NCBI GenBank assembly: GCA_026770025.1
Contig: JAMXDE010000038.1
Location: 62,001 to 126,000 of the forward strand
Direction: 5' to 3'
DNA from: Craspedostauros australis
Taxonomy: Eukaryota > Bacillariophyta > Bacillariophyceae > Mastogloiales > Achnanthaceae
DNA length: 64,000 nucleotides
Below the pieces are notes generated by a model, which was not told the DNA's origin, ran no database searches, and was given only the letters and a program-made list of their open reading frames with translations. The translations under genes were made by a program, and so were the position numbers. Positions 11,340 to 22,918 of the stretch are shown here, one piece after another; positions within the stretch are counted from its first letter, which is position 1, and every line of letters starts with the position of its first letter.

Positions 11340-12764
11340 ATGACACGAACAGCCCCCAACATGACTTGCCAACAGCCAACGGCATTGATGATGTGTCGGT
11401 TGCTGTGGACGCTGATGAGCTGCATGGCTGCGTTGCATGGAGCAGCCGCAAGACCGCAATCTCCATCCACGTTGGGATCCGCCAGCTTGGTTCCCAACCA
11501 TGCGCAGGCATCCAATCCCATGCTGCAGGCTCGCATCGTTCCCGTGTGGCCGCACACGTCGCAGCATGATGGTGGTGGTCACGGTGATGATGACGACGAT
11601 GACAGCGAAGATGACGATGATGACGATGACGATGAGAGAGGATTGGGAAGGAACGTGCCCTTCGTTTCTGTTTCAGATCGACAGATCAACGGGGTCTACT
11701 CCATGAGGCAGCAAACCAACATGGATGGGAGCTTCGCATCTGATCCACCATCAGCACGATCGCAATCACAAACGCAAACTCATCAGCTGCGACTTCATCT
11801 CCACGAGCCACCTGCAAGTATCCATCACAATACTCACAATGCCCACAATACCCAACATGATGACACCCCTATTGCCGGCACAAGCACCACATTCCGACCA
11901 AACACCCTCAAAACGGGCACGACCATCGCGGGCTGCATCTTCCGCGACGCCAACGCCACCGGCATCGTCCTGGCTGCCGACACGCGTGCCACGGAGGGCA
12001 CCATGGTGGCCGACAAACGATGCGAAAAGATCCACGTCCTGGCCTCCAACTGCGTGGCATGCGGCGCCGGCACATCGGCAGATCTCGACGCCCTCACGCG
12101 GCAGGTCCTCTACACCCTCAATCTGCACCAGCTGCAGCACGTGGCCACGATCGGGAATGAAAAATCGCAACACGCGAAGATGGACACGCAACTCATCGCC
12201 TTGCCCGTCGACATCGACACGATCTGCCGCGTCCTGCAGGACGCCCTCTACGACCAGCACGGCAATCTCGGCGCCAATCTCATCGTCGGCGGCATGACGG
12301 CCGATGGACGTCCCGAACTGCGATGCCTGCATCCGCACGGCAGCATGGATGTCGCGTTGCCGCACGCGGCGTTGGGCAGCGGCGGTCTGGCCGCCACGAG
12401 CGTGCTGGAATGCGGACCTTCGAATCCAACGCGGCAGCAGGCCATCGATCTCGTGGCGCGCGCCATCACGTCGGGCATTCGCAACGATCTGGGCAGCGGG
12501 TCGCAGGTCGATATGTGCATCCTGTCGCGCAAGCTCAACGAGACCGACAGCACGCGCGAGTATTATCGGCAGATGGTGCCGGAGGAGGAGGATCGGATTG
12601 CACGGACGTCATCAACAACGGGAGAAGTGCAAGGCAACACCGCGAGTGTCAATGGATTCCGCAATCTGCCGTTCCAAATACGATCGATACGTCGTCATCA
12701 AGCAGATGAGGCGATGCAGGAACATTCCAAGACGGACGTCTGGGATGAAGTCTTGGGATTGTAG
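11340..12764 (+). CDS. Divergent proteasome beta-2-type (PSMB7-like) subunit
   Basis: Ntn-hydrolase of the 20S proteasome beta family, closest to the trypsin-like beta-2 subunit. The autocleavage junction LKTG|TTIAG puts the nucleophile at residue 194. AADTRATEG and VADKRCEKIH carry the Asp and Lys of the active site, followed by CGAGTSADLD, HPHGSMD, GSGGLAA and NDLGSGSQVD. Active-site residues therefore look intact. Three features are unusual. The segment before Thr-1 is 193 aa, against about 40 in ordinary beta-2, and includes a signal-like start (LLWTLMSCMAALHGAAA) and a long Asp run. Four residues (ANAT) are inserted after the FRD motif. The C-terminal arm that embraces beta-3 is replaced by unrelated sequence. 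A missed intron in the 5' part is possible (acceptor-like TTTCTGTTTCAG near 11680). Confidence 0.85.
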   Translation: MTRTAPNMTCQQPTALMMCRLLWTLMSCMAALHGAAARPQSPSTLGSASLVPNHAQASNPMLQARIVPVWPHTSQHDGGGHGDDDDDDSEDDDDDDDDERGLGRNVPFVSVSDRQINGVYSMRQQTNMDGSFASDPPSARSQSQTQTHQLRLHLHEPPASIHHNTHNAHNTQHDDTPIAGTSTTFRPNTLKTGTTIAGCIFRDANATGIVLAADTRATEGTMVADKRCEKIHVLASNCVACGAGTSADLDALTRQVLYTLNLHQLQHVATIGNEKSQHAKMDTQLIALPVDIDTICRVLQDALYDQHGNLGANLIVGGMTADGRPELRCLHPHGSMDVALPHAALGSGGLAATSVLECGPSNPTRQQAIDLVARAITSGIRNDLGSGSQVDMCILSRKLNETDSTREYYRQMVPEEEDRIARTSSTTGEVQGNTASVNGFRNLPFQIRSIRRHQADEAMQEHSKTDVWDEVLGL

Positions 12765-12967
12765 CATCTCATCCTCCTCCACCTTCACCCACCCAATCAT
12801 TCGATTCGAACACTTGTGCAGCACACAGTGGCCAACCACGCAAACATCAATAACTCAAATAACATCATTTACAGTAAAGGACAACAACAAACGTGCAATT
12901 ACAGTTACTACCATATCCATACTGTTCCAAACAAAATCACATCCATCACACCCAGTGGTTGGCTCGC

Positions 12968-15720
12968 TCACGACGCCTGCGTTTTCTGCATGTACGCCTT
13001 CATGGCCTTCTGCTGCTTGATCAGTTCTTCGGCATCCTTCTCGCTGATTTCCTGACCCTGCGCCTTGGCCAACGTCGTCATGGCGGCCACCTCGGCCCGC
13101 AATTTGATCATGCTGATATCCTCGCGCGACCGCATCGGCTTGTCGGACGACTTCTTGCTGTCGTCGCCCTCCACGTTGGCTTTGCTGATGGCCTTCTCGT
13201 GATCGCCGCGGATCTCCTCCTGCATGGCGGCCGCGGCTGTGCCGATGGAGTAGAATTCGTGCCCAAGTATCCGAAGGCCCTCGGCGCGTCGGATCTTCGT
13301 CGCGTTGTCGATATCCGCGTCGTGGAAGATCTTGAACAGCACCTCCTTCAGGGTTTTGTTGATGTCGCGCACGTTGATGGCCCAGGCCAGGTCCAGGAAT
13401 GCCGGCAGCGTATCCTCCAGCTGCTCCATCGTCTCCTTCGCCTTCTGCGAGTCCATGCCCAAGGGGTCGGCTGGTTGGTTGGTCGTGTCGGGGGTGGCGC
13501 CATCCTTCTTTTCTTCACCGGGCACCTCCGTGCCGGCGGCCGCCGCAGCTGCCTTGGCCGCCTTCTGCTTCTGAATCTCCTCCTTGATGCTCTCCACCTT
13601 GCGCATGGCCTGGCTGCCTGCCTTGACCGCCGTGAAGCCAGCACCGATGACTTTCATGTTGTGCTGCATCGACACGGCACGTTTCTTGATGCTGGCGGCC
13701 GGTCCATCCACACTGAAGGCATTCTGCGTGTACCCCAGGAACTCCTCCGCCTCGCATTCCAACGCGCCGCCGATCGTCTCGAGGAAGATGTGACCGAAGG
13801 CGCTCTTGACGATCTGCGCGGCCTCGGCCTGCGCCAAGGAGACGAACTCCTCCTCATCCTGACTGCCATCCACGTACGGTTCCACACGCTTCCTCAAATT
13901 CACGGCACATGACACTTCGCGCTTTCTCTGCTTCCAGGCATCCTGCTGCAGCATCTGCAGACGTCGCTCCTCGCGCTGCTTATCCGTTAACGTGGCATCC
14001 TCCGCTGACTTCTCCGCGCCTTCCTCCTTCTTGAGTTGCTGCGTGAGCTCCTGCGCCAACGTGGAATCCTTGAGCAGAGTGTCGGCCTTGTTGGCAATCC
14101 ACAGCTCCCCGATGTAAGGATGCACAGCGTCGGAACCGAACATGACGGTGAAGAATATGTAAGGATCGATGTCCTGGAATTGCAGCTCGCTCTGCTTCTT
14201 GTCATCCGGCTTACCATCCCGATCGTACGCCGCTCTCGATTGTTCATTCGCCAGTATCTGGTATGCGTGCCCCAGCTCCTGGAATTTGTTGGCTGCGTCT
14301 GGATCATTTGGGTTCTTATCGGGGCTGCGATAGGAGTGGATGGAATGTGCACATGGGGTATGCGTGTTTGTGCGAATGTTAGTACGAGTATTGCGCATAT
14401 GGATGAGTACATGAATGGATGAATACATGGATCGCCACTCTTTCTTAATACAACACGCAATATACAATACACAACGGCGCAAGCAAACACACACACACAC
14501 ACGCCACATGATAGTCCTCCATCCAAATACTTACTGACACTTGCGCGCCTTCTTGTAGTACGCCTTCTTGATTTCGTTGGCATTGGCGTTGGTGGAGACG
14601 CCGAGCAGTTCGTAGTATTCCCGATCCTTGACGTGACGTTCAGGTCCGTTGCCGACCGGCGCTCCCACTCCGGGCTGACTCTGCTTCTCCTTCTCCAACT
14701 GCTTGATTTCTTCCACCTCCTCATCAAGGCGGTAGTAGAACCACTCGCGCTTGGCTTCGTCCCACACCATGCCCTGATGCGACTTTTGAATGGCCTCCGC
14801 CGAATTGACGACGCCGCGACCGAGCTGGTAGGCGCCTACGCAAACGCCCGTGACGGGCAACGCCACTGCCGATGCCACACCCGTTGCGAGGCCCGTCACG
14901 AAGCCCGACACGCCGTGTTGTTGCGCGCCCGCGATTGGCTGCACGACGAGGGATGCCACGCCGGCGGCCGTCCCTCTCGCGACGGATTTGAGGCCGGATG
15001 ACAAACCCGCCCATCCGTCCTTCGGTCGTCTCGTGCTGAACAACTGATTGAATACTTGCCGATCCTGTGATATCGAATTCATGTCGCATAGCAACAACAG
15101 TTGCAACACAAGTTGCAGCAGTAGGTGGCGGCAGCAATGAGAGCAGGAATACAAGCGCCGCCGCGAGCGAGAGAAAATGAAGAAACGCGTTTTGTGAGCT
15201 GCGAACAATAATCCAGGTCGATTGCAAGTCATGCAGGGTATTCTGAATCGCATTGGATAGTATTGCATGGCATAATGACGAATAGAATGCCATGTGAAAC
15301 GCAAGAGTGGTGGATGCTATTCTTCGAAGCATGGAAGTCGCGTTACCCAAGACCATGAAAACAACATGCAACAGCATGCGACGACATGCAACAACGTGCA
15401 TGCATCATTGTTCATGAAATTTGCTTGAATCCGCCACTCACTTTTTCGAGATGACCGACCGTGTTGTTGGCGGTCGCTTCCGTCTTGGCTTCTTCTGGTG
15501 TTGCAGCACCTGGAGGCTCACTAGTCGTCGTGGCTGGTTTCGGGCTGTCGGTTGCTGCCGCTTGCGGTGCCTGAGCCTCCTGCTGCGGCGCATATGACGC
15601 TGGAACGGAGGCATCCACTTCGACGAAATCCACCTCAGATGTTGCTTCGGATGCTTCGACCGACACTGTCCGTGATATCCTCTCGGTTGCTGTCGTCGAT
15701 GATTCACCCTCGGCGCCCAT
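12968..15720 (-). CDS. DnaJ/Hsp40 co-chaperone with DNAJ-X domain (3 exons)
   Basis: Exons 15720–15442, 15064–14535 and 14324–12968 join to about 721 aa. The second intron falls inside the J domain and splits the His codon of the HPD tripeptide (CA|C), restoring KARKC-HPDKNPNDPDAA. The order is: an acidic Pro/Ala/Thr-rich N-terminus, a Gly/Ala-rich hydrophobic segment (GLKSVARGTAAGVASLV … ALPVTGVCVGAYQLGRGV) of a kind seen in protist J proteins, the J domain (REYYELLGVSTNANANEIKK … YQILANEQSRAAYDRDG), then a DNAJ-X region (DPYIFFTVMFGSDAVHPYIGELW) and a charged helical tail. It should stimulate an Hsp70 ATPase; the Gly/Ala segment suggests membrane contact. Convergent with the proteasome gene; stops are about 200 bp apart. 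Confidence 0.9.
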
Positions 15721-18700
15721 GGCGTTGGATTCGGATCGCGATGGGTGCGATTGCGAGGATTAGTATGAGAATAATTGAAGGCGTGACGCAGAGACCGAGT
15801 CTCGCAACTGCGACCACTGAGGAATGGAACCGAAACAGAAGCGGAATCCGACGAAGTTGAGGCAGTTGGACAATGGATAGCGTCCTTCCTCTCTCTTTCG
15901 GTTGCTTGCCGTCTCTTGCTGTCTCTCCTGCTATAATGCGTCTTCCCTTTGGAGCTCTGGTGGTCTGCTTTGGTCTTCCTTTCGCTACGACCTCTTATGT
16001 TATATTATATAACGTGGAAGTGACTCTGTTGCTGCTTGAATCGTGCAATGCTTCGATGGAGTGGTTGGTGCTAAGTCAACTTGTTCTGTTCTCGTATCAT
16101 TTCTGTCTCTGCAACTATTACCATCACAAGCATCATGCGTTTGTCACACGCACAGACCCACGCACAAAAATCCAAAAACTCAAAATCGCCATGGTCAACG
16201 ATCGTCCACACTGCAACCAGGGCAGACTTGGCGAGAACGGAATAACGGTCAAACCGCCCACGGTCAATTCTTCGTTCTCATTGGCCAACCACGCGCGTCT
16301 TTCCTGTTCGTGATTGATGAAATGCTGTCGTGAGTCCACAGTTCTATCGACAGCTCCGACTAAAATGGTTCCATCGACTCTTCGGATTTCTCTTTGCTTC
16401 TTTGCTTGTCTGTTTGTTCGCTCGCCCACGTACTCGCTCATCTCGACCAGTGAAAACAAACAGACAGACATGCGCACAACCGCGCAAGAACGCCCGCAGA
16501 AAGAGAGAAACAGAAACAACGAGTAGGCAAGGCAGGGTAGCGCAAGAAAGGTACCGCACCGAGACCACCCAACCGAGCCCAACCAGAATGAATGGATATA
16601 ACCGCAACGCGTTTCTGCGATTGTCCGTGTTGGGTGTATTCGTGTCGCTACCAGCACCATAGCCTCTGATTGGTGCGCGGTCCTGTCCAAGATCCCCCTG
16701 TTCTTGCATGAATACCAAGGCTCGTCGCCAACAGGATAACGCAAAAAATAGACTGCAACTAGACCTCTATCCTCATGCGAGTCTACGGCAATGACACAGC
16801 TGATTGGTCGTGTAGTGGCTCCACCCAGCTGCAAAGGACGCGCACATGGGTCTGTAAAGAACTCCACAGCACGATACGAACGGCTCGTACCAAACCTGCA
16901 TTCTGCGCCTTGCACTTGCGCCGACAGTGATTTCAGTTGTCACAAAAATGCGCGATTAAACTTGTGTGTCACAATTTTTTGTTGCGAATGTCATCGTTGT
17001 TGCGCGACACCGAGCGAATTCGGCATGATGAGGTTTTTGTGAGAAGCAATCATTCTCGCGGGACACATGCGTTGTGTGCGTTGACACGGCGGTGTTGTTG
17101 TCATTGGTACAGAGAGCACCAACAGTAGCTGCAGCACAACAATCATCCACATCCACATCCTGTACATTCTCATAGTCTGAAGCACAGCGACTCCTCACAA
17201 CCCAACAATGGCTCTGCTCGAAGACGATGCAAGTTCATGAAGGAAGCGAGGTGGGATTTCCCACCAAAATCAACAACCATGGCACAACCAGTTCGTACAT
17301 TTGTGTATGACATTGTCATGCGTGCATCTGTGTGTATGTGTGTGTGCATCTGCTGTCACTGTCCCATCCTCAATGATGACAATGCTGACCTTGTTCCAAA
17401 GGACAAGTTGTCCAAGGAAATCTGTCTTGTCGGCCATCCACAGCGGCACATCGAACACAAACGTCCTCTGTCTTGAGCCCACGAATCCCGATGTGCAGCT
17501 GCGGATGCCGTCCGGACTGGTTCCCTGTGATAGCTTGTCCTCTGAGACCAGGCTGACATCATCACAACAGCAGCAATAACAACCTTCAATTGTTTGGTGC
17601 CGTTTTGCGAATGTGTACGACACCTTGCTCTGTTCGGTTCTTCTCGTGTGTATTTGGTATCAGAACAAAGTGTTGCATTTCTCTTCTTCCTCTTGTGCAC
17701 CACCCATCAACAACTCACTCTCCGTCTCATTCTCATCAACCATGGCGGCACGATTGCAAGATTTTCTTGCAACCAAGTGTTCATTCCGCTTCAAGGGAAT
17801 TCGTTGCTCCCACCTGTTGAAGCAAGCTCTCGATCCTGCAGACAACGGCCAAGAGCCACAGTGATGCAACAGCAGCACAATGAATGGCTGCAAATGCAGC
17901 AGCAGCACTAGCACCAAAATCCCTTGCGGCGCCCAAAAGGTCCCAACCAGACAGCCCCAACAACAACAGCAACAACAACAACAACCGCACGTTTGTGACA
18001 TGCTGTTCGCATCGTTGTTGCCATCATCATTGATGACATGGCATGTCCACACATATCACCATTGGCATCATCGTTATCATCATCTTCTTTGCCTCTCTTC
18101 CTTGCCCACCACGATATGGATTGGACTTGGACCAAGCGCAATGCAAGATGCCCAAAAAGTCAGAGCTTCGTTTCGGCAAGAGGATTTATGGATCGATGGT
18201 GTCTTCACAATGGCATGCACGGTGTCACGCGCCTCACAATTTCTGAGGTGGATGGCATCGGCTGAAGAGAGAGAGAGAGAGGAAGGCATGCATGGTGATG
18301 GTTGGAGGGAGGGAAGATGGGAGTTCTCAGCGATTCTCATCTCGTTGGTGGTTGCCAATGCGGAGACCGCTTGCGAAGGACTTCGCTGTCGGCATTCGCA
18401 GCAACCAAGTGCAACACATGCCAGACCAAGTATCATGGGATGGGTGGATAGAACAACAGCAACGCATTACATCACATCATGCACCAAGTCCACATGCAAA
18501 CAAGTGAAACAAAATGGCATCAAGACAAGCACAGGCCAATCATTGACGACTCGGAGCACAGCACCGCAAAATCCAAGCCTTCGTGGAATCATCTCAGTAT
18601 GATGGCAGATGGCACATCATCACAGCCAAACCAATCAGGATTCTTGCATTCCCATGTATGGCAGCTACGCTTGTTGCGGTCCCAACTGCACAACGGGATG

Positions 18701-19355
18701 CATCAGGGCGATTCATCATGCTCGTGTGATGCCCAAAATGCTGCAACGCGAAATGGCGCACTGGTGGGATCGAATCATGGTGGCGAAGCGTCATAGATGC
18801 CGAAGATTTGGATGACGAGGACATGAACGACTGTGTCCGCACGTCCTTTTCTGCTCGCGGTAGCGTTGCGCTCGTATCAGCGGCGCAACGAGCAACGACT
18901 AACATAGCACAGCGAAAGCACGTATGACTCCTTGATTTGTCTTGGATACGATAAACGGACGCCAATTCGGACAGTGTCGAGAATGGTCCCGAAATCCGGG
19001 TGATGATGGAATCGCTATTCGCATCTACACGGGACTCTACGCTCGCAGAGAACAGTTGCTCTGCTCTGCACTTCATTTCTTGCGTAGGATGTGCTGCAAG
19101 GACATTAGCTTAATCCAGAGTCCACCTGCAGCTCTCACAGAGCACTCCAGCACCGCTATACACCCACGGTGCGAGTACAAGTACAAGTCGGATGCTGTAG
19201 TTGTGAGTAATTGTACAATCACGTTGTATTGTATTGTGTTTTGTTATGTTGCCTGTGGCTATTGATATTGCGATCGCAGCTTTCCCTCTGTCGTGTCCAT
19301 ACCGTATGTAACACCATGCATGTATGCATATATATTATATGTGTGTGCGCACGCT
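15721..19355. other. Gene-poor 3.6-kb region
   Basis: No frame here has splice-supported continuation or recognisable protein motifs on either strand. The longest open frames (up to about 260 codons, e.g. 16133–16915 minus) have composition typical of chance frames. A (AAC/CAG)-type run lies near 17955–17990. The region could hold an unrecognised non-coding transcript or decayed element. Confidence 0.5.
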
Positions 19356-21683
19356 TTATCTCGAATAATTTCCGACGATCAAAAAGTACCCCCTCGATTG
19401 GCCATGCCACTTGGCATGATTGACGTCATCCTGATCAATCGCATCGATGATGATCGTGCCGGGCCCCTTGATATTGTGGCTGATGAGTTTTTCTGTGGGA
19501 TAGGCCATGGGATCGAGGCTGACGTAGCTGTCGTTGGATTCGGTGCCCTCGTTGGGGCTGTTGGTCTGCGAGTCCGGGTTGGTGCTGAGGAGACCGCGCA
19601 CGAGGACCTGCTTGAGGACGGTCTGTTCACCTCCCTTGGACAAGTTGACGACGAATTTGGCGCTGGAGACGGATCGCGTGTAGACGCGGATCTCGAGAGT
19701 CTCGTTTGGATTGAGCTGGAAGGTGTGATGGGCCTTGCCGCCCTTGCGTCTGATGTGCATGAGGTCGTACTCCTGTTTGAGCAGAGCGGTTCCCAGCGAG
19801 GATGATTTGGAGGCCTCGCGCAGGAGGACGGATTCGACGGAGGGGCCGCCACCGCCGTAGTTGGCGGGGATCTGCGAATCGTCGATGAGCTCCCGCATCC
19901 TGGCCATGCCCCTCTTGGCGTTGGAGAAGACCTGGATGCGTGCAGCCGTGCGTGGGTCGATGAACTTCTTGATGACGGTCCAGGACATGGCGAAGAAAGA
20001 GGGCGCGTTGAGGATGAGCATGCAGTGCAGGGTTTCCGGGTAGAAGTCTGAGATCTTGCCCGCGATCTTGATGACGTCCATGGTGTCGGAGGTGAGGGCC
20101 GAGGTGGAGAGGTGGGACAGATCGAGGATGTTGACGCCCTCGCAGCGCACGAAGTTTGGATTCGCTTGGCGTGCGTTCTGCAAGGCAATCTTGAACTTGT
20201 AGACGAACTGATGCCAGAAGTATCCCTCCATGTGCTTGAGGGTGGTGAGGCAGAGGATGCCTTCCGGACGGATCTTTCCGCACTGGAAGTAGTTGACGGG
20301 ACAGCCGTTCTTGGCACGGCCGATGTTGAGGAAGGGATACTGCGTGAGGAAGACGCTGAAGGGCGCTCCGAGGGCCTCGTTTGGATCTGGGTAGAAGTTC
20401 CTGTCCTTGGCACGCGTCCATGCCTCTGCGTTGTCCTCCAAGCGTTGGAGGATGGCATCGACGTCGAATTTGGTGGCGCGCATCCAACGGCAGATGGTGT
20501 AGGGTTCGTCCTCGATGTCGCGCATCGAGTACACCTGCTCGGCCACCTCGGGTACTCGCAGTCGGACCTCGCGAATGAATTTTTGCTGCGGTTGAATGAG
20601 CGATGGGATGACGTTGAATGATGGGTGGAGATGGTCATGGAATTGCATGTCGTCGAAAAGAGAAGAATGGAGAGATGTGAGAAGGAAGGAATAAGGTTTG
20701 GTTGGCACCCATAATTCATTCAGCGTCATTCAACATATGACAATACTCCACAATATTGAACAATGAATGCATCGCTGGACACTCACACAAAGCTCCAATT
20801 CGTGCGGCGTGAGGGATCCCGGAAATCCCTTGATGGGCACCGTGACGGGTGGCGTCTGCAATGCCGCCACATGCTCCAACGTGGGCCTGCGAACGATTCG
20901 CTGCAGCCGCTCCGAACGACTGCGATCCAAACTGGAACCGCTGTCCTCCTTCGTGGCGACCGTCGCATCGCGCTTGCTCTCCTTGACTAGGTCGTTGGAT
21001 GTCGCCACCAACGGCTGCAGCTGAAAGGTGATGTAGTGCTGCGCTGGTTCGTCCGTGAGGAAGGTGATGGGATACTCGTCATCGCCCAAGGCCTCCTGCT
21101 CGGCATCGAAGAATATCATGGAATCGGTGTCGTTGATGGGTGGCCAGACGGAGCTGCCGACCTGCGATTGGTTGGCGTCTTGGAAATCGGCCGTGCGGAT
21201 GCTGGCGCTGGCGATGGAGCCGTTGCTGGCCTGGGAGGCGCGGCGTTGCCGTATCCTCTGCGTGATCCAGGAGGCCGGTCCGGGGCGTCGGCGGTACTTG
21301 CGATCTCTTGGTCGTCGGCCGCAGCCGCAGAAGGAGACGGCGCCCGTGTCGTCCATGAAGTCATTGTTCGCGTTGCTGTTTGCGTTGTTGGGGTGTGGCG
21401 GACGCTGCGTGCTGCCGCTGGGAGGATTGGGGACGCCGTTGCCTGCATTGGAAGCCACGGGGGTGCTGGCACTACTGAGGACCAAGTTGCCGGGCGGAGC
21501 TGACGGTTTGTTGGCGTATCCGTTGGCGTATCCGTTGGCGCCATGAACGCCATTGATGCCATTCATCCCGTGCGCAGTGCCATTCTCGTTGCCGTTGGAC
21601 TGACGCACGGTGCTGGCGATGGAGGGTCGCTTCTCTGGGATTCCTCCGGCCAGGGGTTGCTCGTGGGTGTGCATTGTCGTCAT
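19356..21683 (-). CDS. Sec14-like protein with CRAL-TRIO and C-terminal GOLD-like domain (2 exons)
   Basis: Exons 21683–20787 and 20585–19356 join in phase 0 to about 708 aa. The first ~290 residues are low complexity (Asn/Gly/Ser/Pro) apart from a Cys-Gly and Arg-rich patch. Exon 2 holds the CRAL-TRIO N-helix region (ICRWMRATKFDVDAILQRL), the lipid-binding lobe (RPEGILCLTTLKHMEGYFWH, VNILDLSHLSTSAL, ISDFYPETLHCMLILNAPSFF and IPANYGGGGPS) and a beta-rich GOLD-like C-terminus (LEIRVYTRS … GTIIIDAIDQDD … GYFLIVGNYS). This is the layout of Sec14-GOLD phosphatidylinositol/phosphatidylcholine exchange proteins of the Golgi and endosomes. The ATG at 21683 is used; the frame runs open a little further upstream but without an ATG. 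Confidence 0.9.
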
Positions 21684-21699
21684 TGTGTCTGATATGATC

Positions 21700-21749
21700 A
21701 ATCAGTCAATGAATCAGTCAATGAATCAGTCAATGAACCAGTCAATGAA
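21700..21749. repeat. 12-bp tandem repeat in the 5' leader of the Sec14-GOLD gene
   Basis: Four near-perfect copies of AATCAGTCAATG start about 17 bp upstream of the Sec14-GOLD start codon, probably inside its 5'UTR. Confidence 0.9.
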
Positions 21750-22918
21750 GCAATCTCTCTTCACAACTGCGAAGACAAGTGGTCACTGAGCAATCACTGT
21801 GCAACGATCAATTCTCAGCTGCTCCTGACGCTGCTCCTGATGCTGACGCTGATGGTGATTGCTGGTGATGCGGTCTTCCGTTTTCGCAGTCGTGGTGCTT
21901 TCTTTCGTGATCTTTCGTCTGTTGATTGTTGCGACTATTGCTGTTGTCGTCACTGGTCTCTGAATGCCTTTCTGCCTGTGTATGTGTGTATGTGTATGTA
22001 TGCGTGTATGCGTGTGTGTCTATATCTGCGTCTATGTCTGCGTCTATGAGAGTGACTGTTGCGAATGACAAGCCAAGAAGTGATCGATCTGAATTGGCCC
22101 AAGAACGATCTGTCTCCCTGTTTCTGTGTTTGTGTCTCCAAGAGGACTCGGACTCCCACTGATTTGTCGCAGGAACAACAGAGATAAAGGATGAATGACT
22201 CTCTGGTGCGCGCCAACGAAAAACTGATGGGAAGGGAGGAACTGGTTTTTGCCGTCTTCTTTCTTCTTTTCTTGGTTGCCCTCTTGTTTGCTTGGCCGTT
22301 CGTGTTGCCTCTTTGCGCCCCTTTGCGCCACGTCGAATCTCTCTCTTCGACTCGTTGGTAGGAGATCGTTGTTGTTGCTGTTGTTGTTGTTGCTGTTATT
22401 GTTGCTGATGCTGCGGATAGATGAATAGATCAATGGATGAATGGAGATGAATGGCTTCTTCGTCTCTCTCGACACGTCGCGTTGTGATCTCGCCTCGTTG
22501 TTCCACCACACAGAGTTCCTCCCTCTCTGTCTCTCGCGCGCTTGTCGGAATGGGATGATGCCGACAATGCATGCAGTTTGGTGTGCGACTGGTCGTTCCT
22601 CTTGGTGGCGGTGATGATGTAACATTCTCGTGCGTTGTTGCCTGGTGAGAATAGAGGAGTCGTGTGTGGCTCCAGTTTTGGTACGTTGAGTTTGTGGAGG
22701 TTCACGGCACTCCCAATCACACGGACAGACGAACAGCCGAAACTGTTCCTATCGCCTCCAACAAAGATACCTTTTCTCGACTCGTGACGAAGCGTGATGA
22801 AGGCTCTATGCTGCGACCTACATACTGCTTGTTGGGACCGTTATGACCATACTCTGCTATCCCCATTACTCTACCAATGCTCTACCATCATTCATCCATC
22901 ACCTATTCACCTACCCAC
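21750..22918. other. Intergenic region, no gene seen
   Basis: About 1.2 kb with (GT)-rich sequence near 21975–22020 and a (GTT)n run near 22368–22405. No supported gene; it is the upstream region of the Sec14-GOLD gene and the downstream region of the glycosyltransferase. Confidence 0.5.

Noticed and set aside
12795-12820. GTTCGAATC-like tRNA B-box (minus strand)
   Set aside because: No matching A-box or acceptor stem in the right place, so not called as a tRNA.
12893-13912. Long plus-strand frame opposite the DnaJ gene
   Set aside because: A shadow of the DnaJ coding strand in a GC-rich third-position region; the minus-strand J domain and splice continuity are decisive.
16133-16915. 260-codon minus-strand frame in the gene-poor region
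   Set aside because: Composition and lack of any motif or splice partner fit chance.
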